Assembly (NCBI GenBank): GCA_910579975.1
Contig: CAJTWU010000008.1
Location: 1-62,628, forward strand
Direction: 5' to 3'
Length of the DNA stretch: 62,628 nucleotides
DNA from: an uncultured Vampirovibrio sp.
GTDB lineage: Bacteria > Cyanobacteriota > Vampirovibrionia > Gastranaerophilales > Gastranaerophilaceae
The translations under genes and the position numbers were made by a program. Of the stretch, positions 26,796 through 36,229 are shown piece after piece; the stretch's first letter is position 1; every line of letters starts with the position of its first letter. The notes beneath the pieces were generated by a model. That model worked only from the letters and a program-made list of their open reading frames with translations. It was not told the origin of the DNA and did no database searches.

Positions 26796-28502
26796 ATGAA
26801 AATGTCAAAATTATTTGTGCAAACATTAAGAGAATTTCCTTCAGATGCTGAAGTAATTTCTCATAAAATGCTCGTAAGAGCAGGCTTTATAAGAAAACTT
26901 ACCAGCGGGGTTTATAATTATTTGCCCCTAATGTGGAGAGTTTTGAAAAAAATTGAAAATATTGTTAGAGAAGAAATGGATTTTGCCGGAGCGCAAGAAC
27001 TCCTAATGCCGTTTGTTCAGCCTAAAGAACTTTGGGAAGAATCAGGACGATGGGGTGCTTATGGTGGAGAATTAATGAGACTTAAAGACCGTCACGGTCG
27101 TGAGATGTGTCTTGGACCAACTCATGAAGAAATTATCACAGCAATTGCCCGTGATGGTTTAAAATCATATAAACAATTGCCTGTTAATTTATATCAAATT
27201 CAGTCTAAATTCAGAGATGAACGCCGTCCTCGTTTTGGTCTTTTAAGAGGTCGTGAGTTTATTATGAAGGATGCTTATTCTTTTGACACAACTCAAGAAG
27301 GTTTAGAAAAAGAATATCAAAATATGTGGAAAGCATATTCAAAAATTTTCAAGCGTTGTGGACTTGATACAAAAGCAGTTCAATCTGATTCCGGTGCAAT
27401 AGGAGGTAGTGTAAGCCATGAATTTATGGTAATTACGGAGACTGATGCCGGTGAAAACGATGTTTTCTATTGTGATTGTGACTATGCTGCAAATTCAAAT
27501 CACGCCGTGTCTAAACTGCCTGAGGCAAAAATAATTGGTGATTATACAAAAGCTGAAATTGTGGATACGCCAAGTACTCATTCAATTGAAGAATTATGTG
27601 AATTTTTGAATATTCCTTCTACTTTAATTGTTAAGACTCTGGTTTATATTGTAGATAAAAAGCCTGTTTTAGCACTTATTAGAGGTGATAAACAAATTGA
27701 AGAAACAAAACTGCTTAACGCTGTTGGCGGTGTTGATATACGTATTGCAGTTGCCGGAGAAATTGAAGAACTTCTTAATGTTGAAAAAGGCTTCATTGGA
27801 CCAAAAGAAGGCTTAACTATTGTTGCAGACGAAACTGTTAAGGATATGAAAAACTTTGTTATCGGCATAAATCAGATTGACAAACACGGTGTGGGTTATA
27901 ACTGGGGAGCAGAAGTTCAGCTTCCTGAAATAGTAACTGATATCCGCCTTGTTGAAGCCGGTGAGCTATGTACTCAATGTGGAAAACCATTAAAAGTTAC
28001 CAGAGGTATTGAGGTTGGTAATATTTTCCAACTTGGAACAAAATACTCAAAGCCAATGAATGCAGTTTATCTTGATCAGAATGGCAAAGCGCAGCCATAT
28101 GTAATGGGATGTTATGGGATTGGTATCTCAAGAACTGCAGCAGCTGCCGTTGAAGCACATTATGATGAAAAAGGTATCAAGTGGCCTTTATCGATTGCAC
28201 CTTATCACGCAATTGTAATTCCTGTTAGTACAAAAGATGAACAGCAAATGAAGGTTGCAGAAGATATTTATAAAACTCTTATTAAACACGGAGTAGAAGC
28301 TGTTATAGATGACCGTGACGAACGTCCGGGTGTTAAATTCAAAGATGCTGATTTAATTGGTTTTCCATATAGAATAACAGTTGGGAAATCAATTTCAGAA
28401 GGATTGGTTGAATTTAAGGTTCGTGAAACAGATGAAATGTCTGCTATAAAGCCGGAAGATGCCGCAGAAATAGTTATTACAGCGGTAAATAATTTAAAAT
28501 AA
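26796..28502 (+). CDS. proS: Prolyl-tRNA synthetase
   Basis: Class II aminoacyl-tRNA synthetase charging tRNA-Pro, 568 residues, the bacterial type. Motif 1 lies in the N-terminal catalytic part, motif 2 is FRDERRPRFGLLRGREF and motif 3 is GCYGIGISRTAAA. Between motifs 2 and 3 (about 220-400) is the editing insertion of the YbaK/ProX kind that hydrolyses Ala-tRNA-Pro. The C-terminal anticodon-binding domain includes VIDDRDERPGVKFKDAD. An AGAGG ribosome site precedes the ATG. Secure. Confidence 0.97.
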   Translation: MKMSKLFVQTLREFPSDAEVISHKMLVRAGFIRKLTSGVYNYLPLMWRVLKKIENIVREEMDFAGAQELLMPFVQPKELWEESGRWGAYGGELMRLKDRHGREMCLGPTHEEIITAIARDGLKSYKQLPVNLYQIQSKFRDERRPRFGLLRGREFIMKDAYSFDTTQEGLEKEYQNMWKAYSKIFKRCGLDTKAVQSDSGAIGGSVSHEFMVITETDAGENDVFYCDCDYAANSNHAVSKLPEAKIIGDYTKAEIVDTPSTHSIEELCEFLNIPSTLIVKTLVYIVDKKPVLALIRGDKQIEETKLLNAVGGVDIRIAVAGEIEELLNVEKGFIGPKEGLTIVADETVKDMKNFVIGINQIDKHGVGYNWGAEVQLPEIVTDIRLVEAGELCTQCGKPLKVTRGIEVGNIFQLGTKYSKPMNAVYLDQNGKAQPYVMGCYGIGISRTAAAAVEAHYDEKGIKWPLSIAPYHAIVIPVSTKDEQQMKVAEDIYKTLIKHGVEAVIDDRDERPGVKFKDADLIGFPYRITVGKSISEGLVEFKVRETDEMSAIKPEDAAEIVITAVNNLK

Positions 28503-28505
28503 TTT

Positions 28506-28529
28506 AAGGGGGATTTTATTCCCCCTTTT
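28506..28529 (+). terminator. proS terminator
   Basis: GGGGG (28508-28512) pairs with CCCCC (28521-28525) around ATTTTATT, followed by TTTT. Confidence 0.8.
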
Positions 28530-28564
28530 AATATGTTAAAATATTTCTATACAGGAGATTGAGC

Positions 28565-29263
28565 ATGAAAAAGAATGGTTTTACTTTATCAGAATTAATA
28601 ATTACTTTAACAATTATAGGTGTAGCTTCAGCATTAATGGCACCTTCAATAACTAAATTAATGCCTGATAAAAACAAGGTTAAAGTAAATAATCTTCATG
28701 CAAAAATTGTCGCAGCGACCGCTGCTCTTATAGATGACGATTCTATTTATTGGTGTAGAGATAATGAAAAAGAAGAAGGGTTATCTTGTGAAGGTCAAGC
28801 ATTAAAGAATTTTAGTAATAATAATATTTATAGTGGAGAGACTAAGTATGAAAATCTTATGGTTTATCAACTTGGTTTAGAGCCTGCTAGTTCTCCAGAT
28901 GGAGGTTTTAACTGGGAATCTCCTGATGGTGTTGCATGGCGTTTTGAACGCGGTTGGACTATTAATAACAATACATTCCGCAAAACGGAGCCCATTATGG
29001 CAAATACTCGTGCATATCGTATTACAGTAGATTTAGATGGTTTAGCAAAGGGCCCAAATCGCATTTTTGGACAATCAAACGAACAAAAACCGGATAGATT
29101 TAGATTTAGAGTTGGTAACTATGGCAGTGTTATTCCTGATGATGCTATGACTGCTGCGTATCTAAGAAATTCGTTTAAGTCCGCAGACAAGAGAAATGAC
29201 AGGCAGGTCGCGAATGATTTTCTTGATCGATCTTCACTAAGACATTACAAAGATTTTAATTAG
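28565..29263 (+). CDS. Type IV pilin / pseudopilin-like protein
   Basis: 232 residues from ATG 28565, with AGGAG seven bases before it; an in-frame TTG two codons upstream is less likely. The N-terminus MKKNGFTLSELIITLTIIGV is a class III prepilin signal: a short basic leader cut after Gly5, then F-T-L-S-E with the conserved Glu at mature position 5, then a hydrophobic helix. The rest is a soluble domain with two cysteines (WCRDNEKEEGLSC) that could form a loop. It could be a minor pilin or pseudopilin; no prepilin peptidase or assembly ATPase is in this window. Confidence 0.85.
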   Translation: MKKNGFTLSELIITLTIIGVASALMAPSITKLMPDKNKVKVNNLHAKIVAATAALIDDDSIYWCRDNEKEEGLSCEGQALKNFSNNNIYSGETKYENLMVYQLGLEPASSPDGGFNWESPDGVAWRFERGWTINNNTFRKTEPIMANTRAYRITVDLDGLAKGPNRIFGQSNEQKPDRFRFRVGNYGSVIPDDAMTAAYLRNSFKSADKRNDRQVANDFLDRSSLRHYKDFN

Positions 29264-30177
29264 CGGTTTAATCCATTGCTCCAATCACGTGCAAGCATTT
29301 CTCCTTTGCCTTCAGGCTTAACTTTTATAAGCCTAAGGGTGCCCTTGCCTGTTTTTACATCAATTCCTGTTTTCGAAATAGAAACAAAATCACCTATTAT
29401 ACCTTGTTTATCTTCAATTAATGGCTCTGTTTCAAGAACTTTTATTATTTTACCCTGATATTCAAAAAATGCTCCGGGACATTTATAAACACCGCGAACA
29501 AGATTGTGAATTTCTTGGGCTGGTTTTGACCAGTCAATTTTGCATTCTTCTTTTGTTAGTTTATCTGCATAACAAAGACCTTCTTCACATTGGCATTTTG
29601 GTTTTAGCGTACCATTTGCTATTCCCAGAAGAGTTTTTTCCAAAAGTATTGGAGACTCGCTTGCACATATTTCAAATAATTCAATACAATTCATAGTTGG
29701 AGTTATATCAATTGGATGAGTCATGCAAATATCACCACAATCAAGCCCCAGTTCTGTAATCATAGTACAAATACCTGTTTTTGTATCTCCATTAATAATT
29801 GCACGCTGAATAGGATTTGCACCTCTGTATTTTGGAAGTAAAGACACATGTAGGTTTATTGTTTCATACTTTGGAATATCAAGAACTTCTTGTGATAATA
29901 TTTGACCAAAGGCAAATGTTACAAAAAAATCCGGCTGAAGTTTTTTTAATGCTTCAATAATTTCAGGTTCTTTTCTAATTGATTTTGGCTGAAAAACAGG
30001 TATGTTATGTTCTGTTGCAAAAACTTTTACAGGGCTTGGTGTTAGTTTATGTCCCCGTCCGGAGGGTTTATCCGGTTGTGTTACTACCGCAAGTACGTTG
30101 AACTTGTTATATAAATGTTCTAAAGACTTTACTCCTATGTCCGGAGTTCCAAAGAATACTAAGCTTATTTTATCCAT
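29260..30177 (-). CDS. fmt: Methionyl-tRNA formyltransferase
   Basis: Formylates initiator Met-tRNA using 10-formyl-tetrahydrofolate. The catalytic stretch INLHVSLLPKYRGANPIQ has the Asn-His pair, and ELGLDCGDI supplies the catalytic Asp. The N-terminal Rossmann part has VFFGTPDIG and the basic loop QPDKPSGRGHKLTPSPVK, and the C-terminal barrel is present (305 residues). It lies downstream of def, the enzyme that later removes the formyl group, with a 59-codon frame between. Secure. Confidence 0.97.
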   Translation of the reverse strand: MDKISLVFFGTPDIGVKSLEHLYNKFNVLAVVTQPDKPSGRGHKLTPSPVKVFATEHNIPVFQPKSIRKEPEIIEALKKLQPDFFVTFAFGQILSQEVLDIPKYETINLHVSLLPKYRGANPIQRAIINGDTKTGICTMITELGLDCGDICMTHPIDITPTMNCIELFEICASESPILLEKTLLGIANGTLKPKCQCEEGLCYADKLTKEECKIDWSKPAQEIHNLVRGVYKCPGAFFEYQGKIIKVLETEPLIEDKQGIIGDFVSISKTGIDVKTGKGTLRLIKVKPEGKGEMLARDWSNGLNR

Positions 30178-30344
30178 TTCATTTTTCCTGTAACGCTTTT
30201 AATAACATTTTCCCACATTATCTCACGACGAACCTTTTCGGCTAACTTTGTATTGGAAGCGGGAATCTGATAGCAATGCCTCTTATTATAATTTTGACGA
30301 GCTCTTTCCACCATGATTTCTAAGGTCATCGGTTTAATTTTCAT
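30165..30344 (-). CDS. 59-residue ORF between def and fmt
   Basis: A 59-codon frame starting ATG 30344 overlaps the end of def by 11 bases and the start of fmt by 13 bases, filling the def-fmt gap exactly. The product (MKIKPMTLEIMVERARQ..., ...MWENVIKSVTGKMKWIK) is basic and predicted helical, without cysteine clusters (one Cys) or a membrane segment. Tight overlap on both sides argues for real translation. No known family recognised; a small partner of deformylase or formyltransferase, or an RNA-binding peptide, are guesses. Confidence 0.6.
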   Translation of the reverse strand: MKIKPMTLEIMVERARQNYNKRHCYQIPASNTKLAEKVRREIMWENVIKSVTGKMKWIK

Positions 30345-30921
30345 TTTTAGTTTCCTTTGGTAGTTTATTAATTTCCTCTGTTAATTCAGGCTCATCTAAA
30401 AGTTTTTCTACTTCAAGAGGCGGTAAGTTATGTTTTTTTAGAACCTCTTCTGCTTCAAAACGGTTTATAACATGGTCAATAAATAAAACTCCGTCAAGGT
30501 GGTCAAACTCGTGTTGGATTGCTCGTGCTAATAATGTTCCATCTTTAGCCTCAAGTACAAATGAGCGGCCGTTTTTATCAAGTGCCTTAACCATAACATT
30601 TGCGTATCTTTTTACATCTGTAAAAGCTTCAGGGAAGCTCAAACAGCCTTCATGAGAAATACAGGCACCCGATTTTTTTATTATTTTAGGATTAATAAAA
30701 ACTATAGGATTTAGAGGTTCATTACCGGTAGATACATCAATTACGAATACTCTGTAGCTTTCACCTATTTGAGGTGCAGCTAACCCCACCCCATTTTGAG
30801 AATACATTGTATCCAACATATCTTCTACCAAAACTTTTATTTTTTGAGAAACTTTATGAACTTCTTTTGCCGGAGTTCTTAAAACATTTTCCCCATACTT
30901 AACAACTTTTCTAATAGACAT
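30334..30921 (-). CDS. def: Peptide deformylase
   Basis: Removes the formyl group from nascent proteins using a metal ion. All three motifs are present: GVGLAAPQ (44-51), EGCLS with metal ligand Cys93, and QHEFDH with His137, Glu138 and His141. The length of 195 includes a charged C-terminal extension of about 25 residues (KLLDEPELTEEINKLPKE). It precedes the 59-residue frame and fmt. Secure. Confidence 0.97.
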   Translation of the reverse strand: MSIRKVVKYGENVLRTPAKEVHKVSQKIKVLVEDMLDTMYSQNGVGLAAPQIGESYRVFVIDVSTGNEPLNPIVFINPKIIKKSGACISHEGCLSFPEAFTDVKRYANVMVKALDKNGRSFVLEAKDGTLLARAIQHEFDHLDGVLFIDHVINRFEAEEVLKKHNLPPLEVEKLLDEPELTEEINKLPKETKNEN

Positions 30922-30945
30922 AATTACCTCACTTACCTTATTGTA

Positions 30946-32412
30946 TCATGAATGTTTAATTGTCCACAAATCCTTTTGGAATAATACTAAGAAAGGTATT
31001 AATTCTAAACGTCCAACATACATATCAATAACTAAAATTAGTTTTGATAAAGGTTGTAAATTATCAAAATTACCGAGAGGTCCTATTATTTTGCCTAATC
31101 CAGGACCAATATTGCCAACTGCACTTACTGCACCAGAGATACCGATAATGGTACTTTCTTCTATAACCGCAACTAAAATTGCAGATACAAATAATATTGC
31201 AAGATAAAAAGATACAAACATCAGAGTTTGATATAAAATATCTTTAGGAACAGAATAATTTCCTATTTTTATATTAAATACAGCTTTTGGATGCAATACT
31301 TTAGCAAGTTCTGATTTCATTATTTTAAAAATAAGAAGCCATCTCATTATTTTAACTCCGCCGCCGGCTGAACTTGCGCAGCTACCCGCTATCATTGCAA
31401 TAAACAATAACGCTTTTGAAGTATAATCCCAATTTGCGAAATCAGCACTGCAAAAACCCGAGGTTGAGATAACTGATGATATTTGGAAAAATGCGTGGGT
31501 CAAACTGGACGAAAAATCATAATTAAGATGTGTAAATAATGAAATACTGAGTAAAATTCCTAAAATTGCAGTTATAACAAAATAAGTTCTAAATTCTTCA
31601 TTTTTAAACAATACTAATGGATTAAATTTAGTCCATGCTCTAAATTGTAAATTATAACTAGCTCCTGCAAAAAACATGAAGAAACATATTATCCATAAAA
31701 TTATATTTGAATACCCTATTAAACTGTTTTCAGAGGGAGAAAATCCGCCGCCGGATACAGATGATAAAGAGTTGCATAATGCTGTAAAACCATCCATTCC
31801 ATTAAACATCAATAGAATTATTTCTAGGATGGTCATTCCAAAGTAAATTTTCCACAAAGAAGAGGCTGTATTTTTTATTCTTGGTGTAAATTTGTCTTCA
31901 GTAGGTCCCGGAGCTTCAGCAAAAAATAACTGTCTTCCGGCAATTGCAAACTGAGGTAAAATTGCGATAAAAAGTACAATAATACCCATACCTCCGAGCC
32001 ATTGCGAGAATGAACGCCAAAAAAACAAGGCATGAGGATAATCATAATGAGTAAATACCGTTGCGCCTGTTGCTGTGATACCTGATGAGGCTTCAAATAA
32101 CGCATTTATAGGACTAATTCCAAAAAACAGATAAGGTATTGTAGCAAATAAACCGGCAAATATCCACGAAAAGGTTACTACACATAATCCTTCTGATTTT
32201 TTAATATCATTTATGGATTTTACTTTAGAAGTACCTTTCACTACTTTTCTTAGAGTCCCGGCAATCATTAAAGCTGAAGCAGCTGCAATAATAAAAGGTA
32301 GTATTGCTTGCATTTCTCCATAAATAAGGGCAACAATAATTGGAAGCAGCAATACGATGCTAAAGTACATCATAGCAAGAGAAAACGCGTAAGCTAAATA
32401 CGTTAATCTCAT
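30946..32412 (-). CDS. trkH: Trk-type potassium uptake protein TrkH
   Basis: A 488-residue polytopic membrane channel subunit with the repeated pore-loop segments typical of TrkH/KtrB (FEASSGITATGATVFTHYD, LSSVSGGGFSPS, ISSVISTSGFCSAD, SAVGNIGPGLG). It works with TrkA, encoded just upstream with a 14-base gap, to import K+ under control of nucleotide binding to TrkA. The def gene follows 24 bases downstream, so translation and K+ genes may share a transcript. Confidence 0.95.
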   Translation of the reverse strand: MRLTYLAYAFSLAMMYFSIVLLLPIIVALIYGEMQAILPFIIAAASALMIAGTLRKVVKGTSKVKSINDIKKSEGLCVVTFSWIFAGLFATIPYLFFGISPINALFEASSGITATGATVFTHYDYPHALFFWRSFSQWLGGMGIIVLFIAILPQFAIAGRQLFFAEAPGPTEDKFTPRIKNTASSLWKIYFGMTILEIILLMFNGMDGFTALCNSLSSVSGGGFSPSENSLIGYSNIILWIICFFMFFAGASYNLQFRAWTKFNPLVLFKNEEFRTYFVITAILGILLSISLFTHLNYDFSSSLTHAFFQISSVISTSGFCSADFANWDYTSKALLFIAMIAGSCASSAGGGVKIMRWLLIFKIMKSELAKVLHPKAVFNIKIGNYSVPKDILYQTLMFVSFYLAILFVSAILVAVIEESTIIGISGAVSAVGNIGPGLGKIIGPLGNFDNLQPLSKLILVIDMYVGRLELIPFLVLFQKDLWTIKHS

Positions 32413-32426
32413 AATTTATTTACCCC

Positions 32427-33770
32427 CTACCCTTCGACCTTAAAAAAGTCTCTTATTACAGGTGCATTTTCGCTTGTTGTAAATATTATTAAATTATCAT
32501 CTTTTAACAGTTGAGTCGCACCATTTGGAATGATAATTCTGTTTCTTCTTTGAACAATACCGACAATTCCTTTTGCAGGAAGTCGTAAATCCATAATTTT
32601 TATAGGTTCAAAAGTTTCTCCGAGAGAAATTCTTAAGACTTCACCTTTACCTTGCTCAACAGTAGCCAAAATACCAATATTTTTATCGCAAAGATTATTT
32701 TTAATTTCGTTTAAAGAAGCCGTTTTGGAAGAAATAGCAATATCAATTCCAACTTTTTCAAAAAGATGCACATTTGTGTCTTTTGAGACTCTTGAAATTA
32801 CTCTGTTTACCCCAAGTTGTTTTAAAAGAAGAGAACAGAGAAGGTTCTTTTCATCGTTATTAGTTACACTTACAACTACATCAGAAGATAAGATATCTTC
32901 TTCATTCAGAAGCTCAATGTCGGTACCATCACCATGAATGACTAGAGCATTAGCAAGCTGTTCTGATAAGTATTCACACCGTTCTTCATCACGTTCAATA
33001 ATTTTTAAGTTTAATTTTAATGCTTCAAGGCTTTTTGCAAGCTTTAACCCAACATTACCGCCGCCAATTATTGCAACATTTTTAACAAATTCTTTTTCAT
33101 GAAAAAACTTGCCGGCTAGAATATCAAGTGAATGTGAAAGACCCATGAAAATTACTTTATCGTCTTGATGTAGTACTGTTTCACCATTTGGGATAAATAA
33201 TTCATCACCGCGGTTTATACCAACAATCAGCGTGTCTTTTGGAAATTCACAATTTTTAACCATACAGTTTACTAAAATTGAGTTTGGCGCAATTTTGTAT
33301 TCTAATAATCGTGCTCTCCCATCTGCAAAATTTTCCACATCAAGAGCTTTTGCAACGGTAATAATTCTAAAAATTTCCTGAGTTAGCAGTTCTTCAGGCC
33401 AAATAACATAATCTACGTAAAAATCAGCATTAAACTCTGCATCTTTTGTAATTTTTAAGGATTCTTTGTATTCTTCCTTTCTAACAAAACACATTGTACA
33501 AACTGAACTTAAGCGTTTAGCAGTAAGGCAAGAAACAATATTTAATTCATCAGAGGCAGTGCATGCAATAAAAACATCGGCTTTTTTTATATCAGCCTGT
33601 TTTAAAATTTCAATGCATGAGGCGTTGCCGTCAATAAAGCTTATATCAAGCTTGTTGAACGCATCAATTTTGTTTTTTTCATCATCTATAACTGTTATAT
33701 CGTTGGCTGTATAAAATTGAGTTGCTATCATTGCCCCAACTTCATTGGCGCCGAAAATAATTATCTTCAT
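32427..33770 (-). CDS. trkA: Trk system regulatory subunit TrkA
   Basis: A cytoplasmic gating subunit of 447 residues with two tandem RCK units: each has an NAD(H)/ATP-binding Rossmann part (IIIFGANEVGAMIA at the start and VAIIGGGNVGLKLAKSL near 225) followed by a TrkA-C domain. Forms a ring under TrkH. It is the first gene of the trkA-trkH-def-ORF-fmt run. Confidence 0.95.
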   Translation of the reverse strand: MKIIIFGANEVGAMIATQFYTANDITVIDDEKNKIDAFNKLDISFIDGNASCIEILKQADIKKADVFIACTASDELNIVSCLTAKRLSSVCTMCFVRKEEYKESLKITKDAEFNADFYVDYVIWPEELLTQEIFRIITVAKALDVENFADGRARLLEYKIAPNSILVNCMVKNCEFPKDTLIVGINRGDELFIPNGETVLHQDDKVIFMGLSHSLDILAGKFFHEKEFVKNVAIIGGGNVGLKLAKSLEALKLNLKIIERDEERCEYLSEQLANALVIHGDGTDIELLNEEDILSSDVVVSVTNNDEKNLLCSLLLKQLGVNRVISRVSKDTNVHLFEKVGIDIAISSKTASLNEIKNNLCDKNIGILATVEQGKGEVLRISLGETFEPIKIMDLRLPAKGIVGIVQRRNRIIIPNGATQLLKDDNLIIFTTSENAPVIRDFFKVEG

Positions 33771-33804
33771 TACTTAATTTAACTTCAAATTAAAAGTTAA
33801 GTCA

Positions 33805-33845
33805 ATTATTTTACAAATATATCTAATTTGTGGTATGATGTAATT
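33805..33845 (+). promoter_or_regulatory. Promoter of the NfnA/SudB-like gene
   Basis: TTTACA near 33811 and, 18 bases on, TATGAT near 33835 with a TG upstream (extended -10). Start of translation is at 33867. Confidence 0.5.
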
Positions 33846-33866
33846 TGTAAAAGAGAGACTAATTTT

Positions 33867-34709
33867 ATGAGCTATAAAATACTTTCAAAAAAAGAATTAT
33901 GTCCAAATCAATATGAAATAACTATTGAGGCTCCTTATGTTGTGAGAAATGCTCAAGCTGGTCAGTTTATTATTTTTAGAGCTGAAGAAAATGGAGAAAG
34001 AGTACCGTTAACTATTGCTGATGTAGATAAAGAAAATGGTGCATTGACTCTTGTTTTTATGGCTGTTGGTTATTCTACAAAAAAACTTGCGGAACTAAAT
34101 GTAGGTGATGAATTAGTAGACCTTGTAGGACCTTTAGGACAGCCCACACATATTGAAAAGTATGGAACTGTAGTTTGTCTAGCGGGTGGTTACGGTGCGG
34201 CACCTTGCTATTTGATTGCTAAAGCTTTTAAAGAAGCCGGTAATAAAGTTTATATGATAATGGGAGCTAGAACAAAGGAGCTTATTTTCTGGGAAGACAA
34301 GATGAAAAATGCTTGTGACGAGCTATTTATTACAACAGATGATGGTTCATTGGGAGAAAAAGGTTTTGTAACTCAGGTTCTTGAAAAAATTATGAATAAT
34401 GAAACTGTTAATTATGCAATTGCAGTTGGTCCTATGCCAATGATGAGAGCTGTTGCCGAATTAACAAGAAATAAGGGTATTAAAACGGAAGCAAGCATGA
34501 ACCCTATTATGGTTGACGGTACAGGCATGTGTGGTGCTTGCAGAGTTACAGTAGGCGGTGAAACTAAGTTTGCTTGTGTCGATGGTCCTGATTTTGATGC
34601 TCATCTTATAGATTTTGACGAAGTGATAAATCGTTGTAAAATATATAAGGAAGAAGAAAGAAAACGTAGTGAGAATTGTAATTTATTAAAAATGGAATAT
34701 AGGAGATAA
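33867..34709 (+). CDS. Ferredoxin-NADP reductase-like flavoprotein (NfnA/SudB type)
   Basis: 280 residues from ATG 33867 (AGAGAGA upstream). An FAD-binding barrel (QAGQFIIFR, ERVPLTIAD), an NAD(P)-binding fold (VVCLAGGYGAAPCYLIAKAF) and a C-terminal [2Fe-2S] motif (DGTGMCGACRVTVGG, then FACVDGP) match the small subunit of sulfide dehydrogenase / NADH-dependent ferredoxin:NADP oxidoreductase, also related to PyrK. Its usual partner, the glutamate-synthase-like large subunit (SudA/NfnB), normally follows directly; here a 60-residue Cys protein follows by three bases instead. The partner may lie elsewhere. Confidence 0.88.
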   Translation: MSYKILSKKELCPNQYEITIEAPYVVRNAQAGQFIIFRAEENGERVPLTIADVDKENGALTLVFMAVGYSTKKLAELNVGDELVDLVGPLGQPTHIEKYGTVVCLAGGYGAAPCYLIAKAFKEAGNKVYMIMGARTKELIFWEDKMKNACDELFITTDDGSLGEKGFVTQVLEKIMNNETVNYAIAVGPMPMMRAVAELTRNKGIKTEASMNPIMVDGTGMCGACRVTVGGETKFACVDGPDFDAHLIDFDEVINRCKIYKEEERKRSENCNLLKMEYRR

Positions 34710-34712
34710 AGA

Positions 34713-34895
34713 ATGGCAGACAAATTTATACCTTTATGCCCTCTTATGAGTGTAGGGTCACAAGTAGAAATCGTATGTATGCAAGAGAATTGCGCATGGT
34801 ATCTTAAAAACTACAAAATTTGTTCGGTATATATGATGGCGCATAATTCAATGCTGGATGTTCAAGCTAAACAAAAAGCAGCTAAAGGTCAGTAG
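34713..34895 (+). CDS. 60-residue four-cysteine protein
   Basis: A small protein translationally linked to the flavoprotein gene (three-base gap). Cysteines fall at 9, 22, 27 and 37 (PLCPLMSV, IVCMQENCAWYL, KICSVYMM), a spacing that could bind one metal or a small iron-sulfur cluster. No signal peptide. A terminator follows, so the two genes form one unit. Unknown function; a redox partner of the flavoprotein is a reasonable guess. Confidence 0.75.
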   Translation: MADKFIPLCPLMSVGSQVEIVCMQENCAWYLKNYKICSVYMMAHNSMLDVQAKQKAAKGQ

Positions 34896-34902
34896 TATAA
34901 TA

Positions 34903-34931
34903 AAGGCGGATAAACATATCCGCCTTATTAA
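34903..34931 (+). terminator. Intrinsic terminator before purA
   Basis: AAGGCGGAT pairs with ATCCGCCTT around AAACAT, followed by a short AT-rich tail. The tail is poor in T, so read-through into purA is possible. Confidence 0.65.
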
Positions 34932-34942
34932 TTGGAGGAAAA

Positions 34943-36229
34943 ATGAAAAATACAGTTGTAATAGGTGCTCAATGGGGAGATGAAGGCAAAGCTAAAATTA
35001 CAGATTTATTAGCTCAAAAAGCTGATTTGATTATTAGATATCAGGGCGGATGCAATGCCGGACATACTGTTGTAGCTAGTGGTAATACATATAAATTTCA
35101 CCTTATTCCATCAGGCATTCTTTATGGTAACAATACTTGCTTTATCGGAGCCGGTACAGTTATTCATCCGGAGTCTTTTGAAAAAGAAATGAACGAACTT
35201 AAAGCTCAAGGTGTTGATTTTAAAAACTTAAGAATTTCTCCTCTTGCAACTATTACAATGCCATATCATATTGAAGTTGACGGCTGGTCCGAAGCTAATT
35301 CAGGGAAAGGCAAAATCGGTACAACTAAACGTGGTATCGGACCTACTTATACAGATAAAATGGCAAGAATTGCATTCAAAATTCAAGATTTATATTCTTA
35401 TGAAGCTTTAAACGAAAAAATAGACATGATTTTGCCTATAAAAAATAAAACTTTGGAAAAAGTTTATGAAATTGAACCTTATACAAAAGATTGTATTCTT
35501 TCTCTTTGTGAAAAATATGCCGAACTCTTTAAACCTTATGTAGCCTTTGAATGGCAGGATATGTTAAACCGTCACAAAGACAAAACAATTCTTTTTGAAG
35601 GGGCTCAAGGTGTAATGCTAGACATAGATTACGGTACATATCCTTTTGTTACAAGTTCCAACCCGATTGGCGGCGGAGCAGCTGTAGGAAGCGGTTATGG
35701 ACCAACAATGATAGAAGAAGTTGTAGGCGTTTCAAAAGCCTATGTAACAAGAGTTGGAGAAGGTCCTTTTGTTAGTGAATTAACGGATGAAACCGGGAAG
35801 AAAATACAGGATATTGGTCATGAATATGGCGTAACAACAGGACGTCCAAGACGCTGCGGCTGGTTTGATGCTGTAATTATGAAGTATGCAGTGCTAGTTG
35901 GCGGTATTACAAAAGTTGCACTTACTAAAATAGATGTATTTGATACTTTTGATGAAATTAAAATATGTGTTGCTTACAAAGATTGCAGAAATGATAAAGT
36001 CTATACTTCATATCCTACTGATGTATTTATTCATAAGTATTTAGAACCTGTATATGAAACTATGCCCGGCTGGAAAACAGATTTAAGCGGTATTCGAAAT
36101 TACACGGATTTACCAGAAAATGCTAAAAAATACATCGCTAAAGTTGAAGACCTTATTGGTGCTCCGATTGGTATAATTTCAGTTGGACCTGATAGGGAGC
36201 AGACTATTTTTGTAGAAGACGCTCTCTAA
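34943..36229 (+). CDS. purA: Adenylosuccinate synthetase
   Basis: Converts IMP and aspartate to adenylosuccinate with GTP, the first committed step to AMP. The 428-residue protein has the P-loop GAQWGDEGKAK, the NAGHTVV catalytic His, the IMP-binding GTTKRGIGPTY and the C-terminal GVTTGRPRRCGWFD signature. A GGAGG ribosome site precedes the ATG. Its 3' end overlaps the convergent glycosyltransferase gene by 26 bases. Secure. Confidence 0.97.
   Translation: MKNTVVIGAQWGDEGKAKITDLLAQKADLIIRYQGGCNAGHTVVASGNTYKFHLIPSGILYGNNTCFIGAGTVIHPESFEKEMNELKAQGVDFKNLRISPLATITMPYHIEVDGWSEANSGKGKIGTTKRGIGPTYTDKMARIAFKIQDLYSYEALNEKIDMILPIKNKTLEKVYEIEPYTKDCILSLCEKYAELFKPYVAFEWQDMLNRHKDKTILFEGAQGVMLDIDYGTYPFVTSSNPIGGGAAVGSGYGPTMIEEVVGVSKAYVTRVGEGPFVSELTDETGKKIQDIGHEYGVTTGRPRRCGWFDAVIMKYAVLVGGITKVALTKIDVFDTFDEIKICVAYKDCRNDKVYTSYPTDVFIHKYLEPVYETMPGWKTDLSGIRNYTDLPENAKKYIAKVEDLIGAPIGIISVGPDREQTIFVEDAL

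Noticed and set aside
28559..28564. TTG start of the prepilin
   Set aside because: The ATG at 28565 has ideal spacing to AGGAG and gives a standard prepilin leader.
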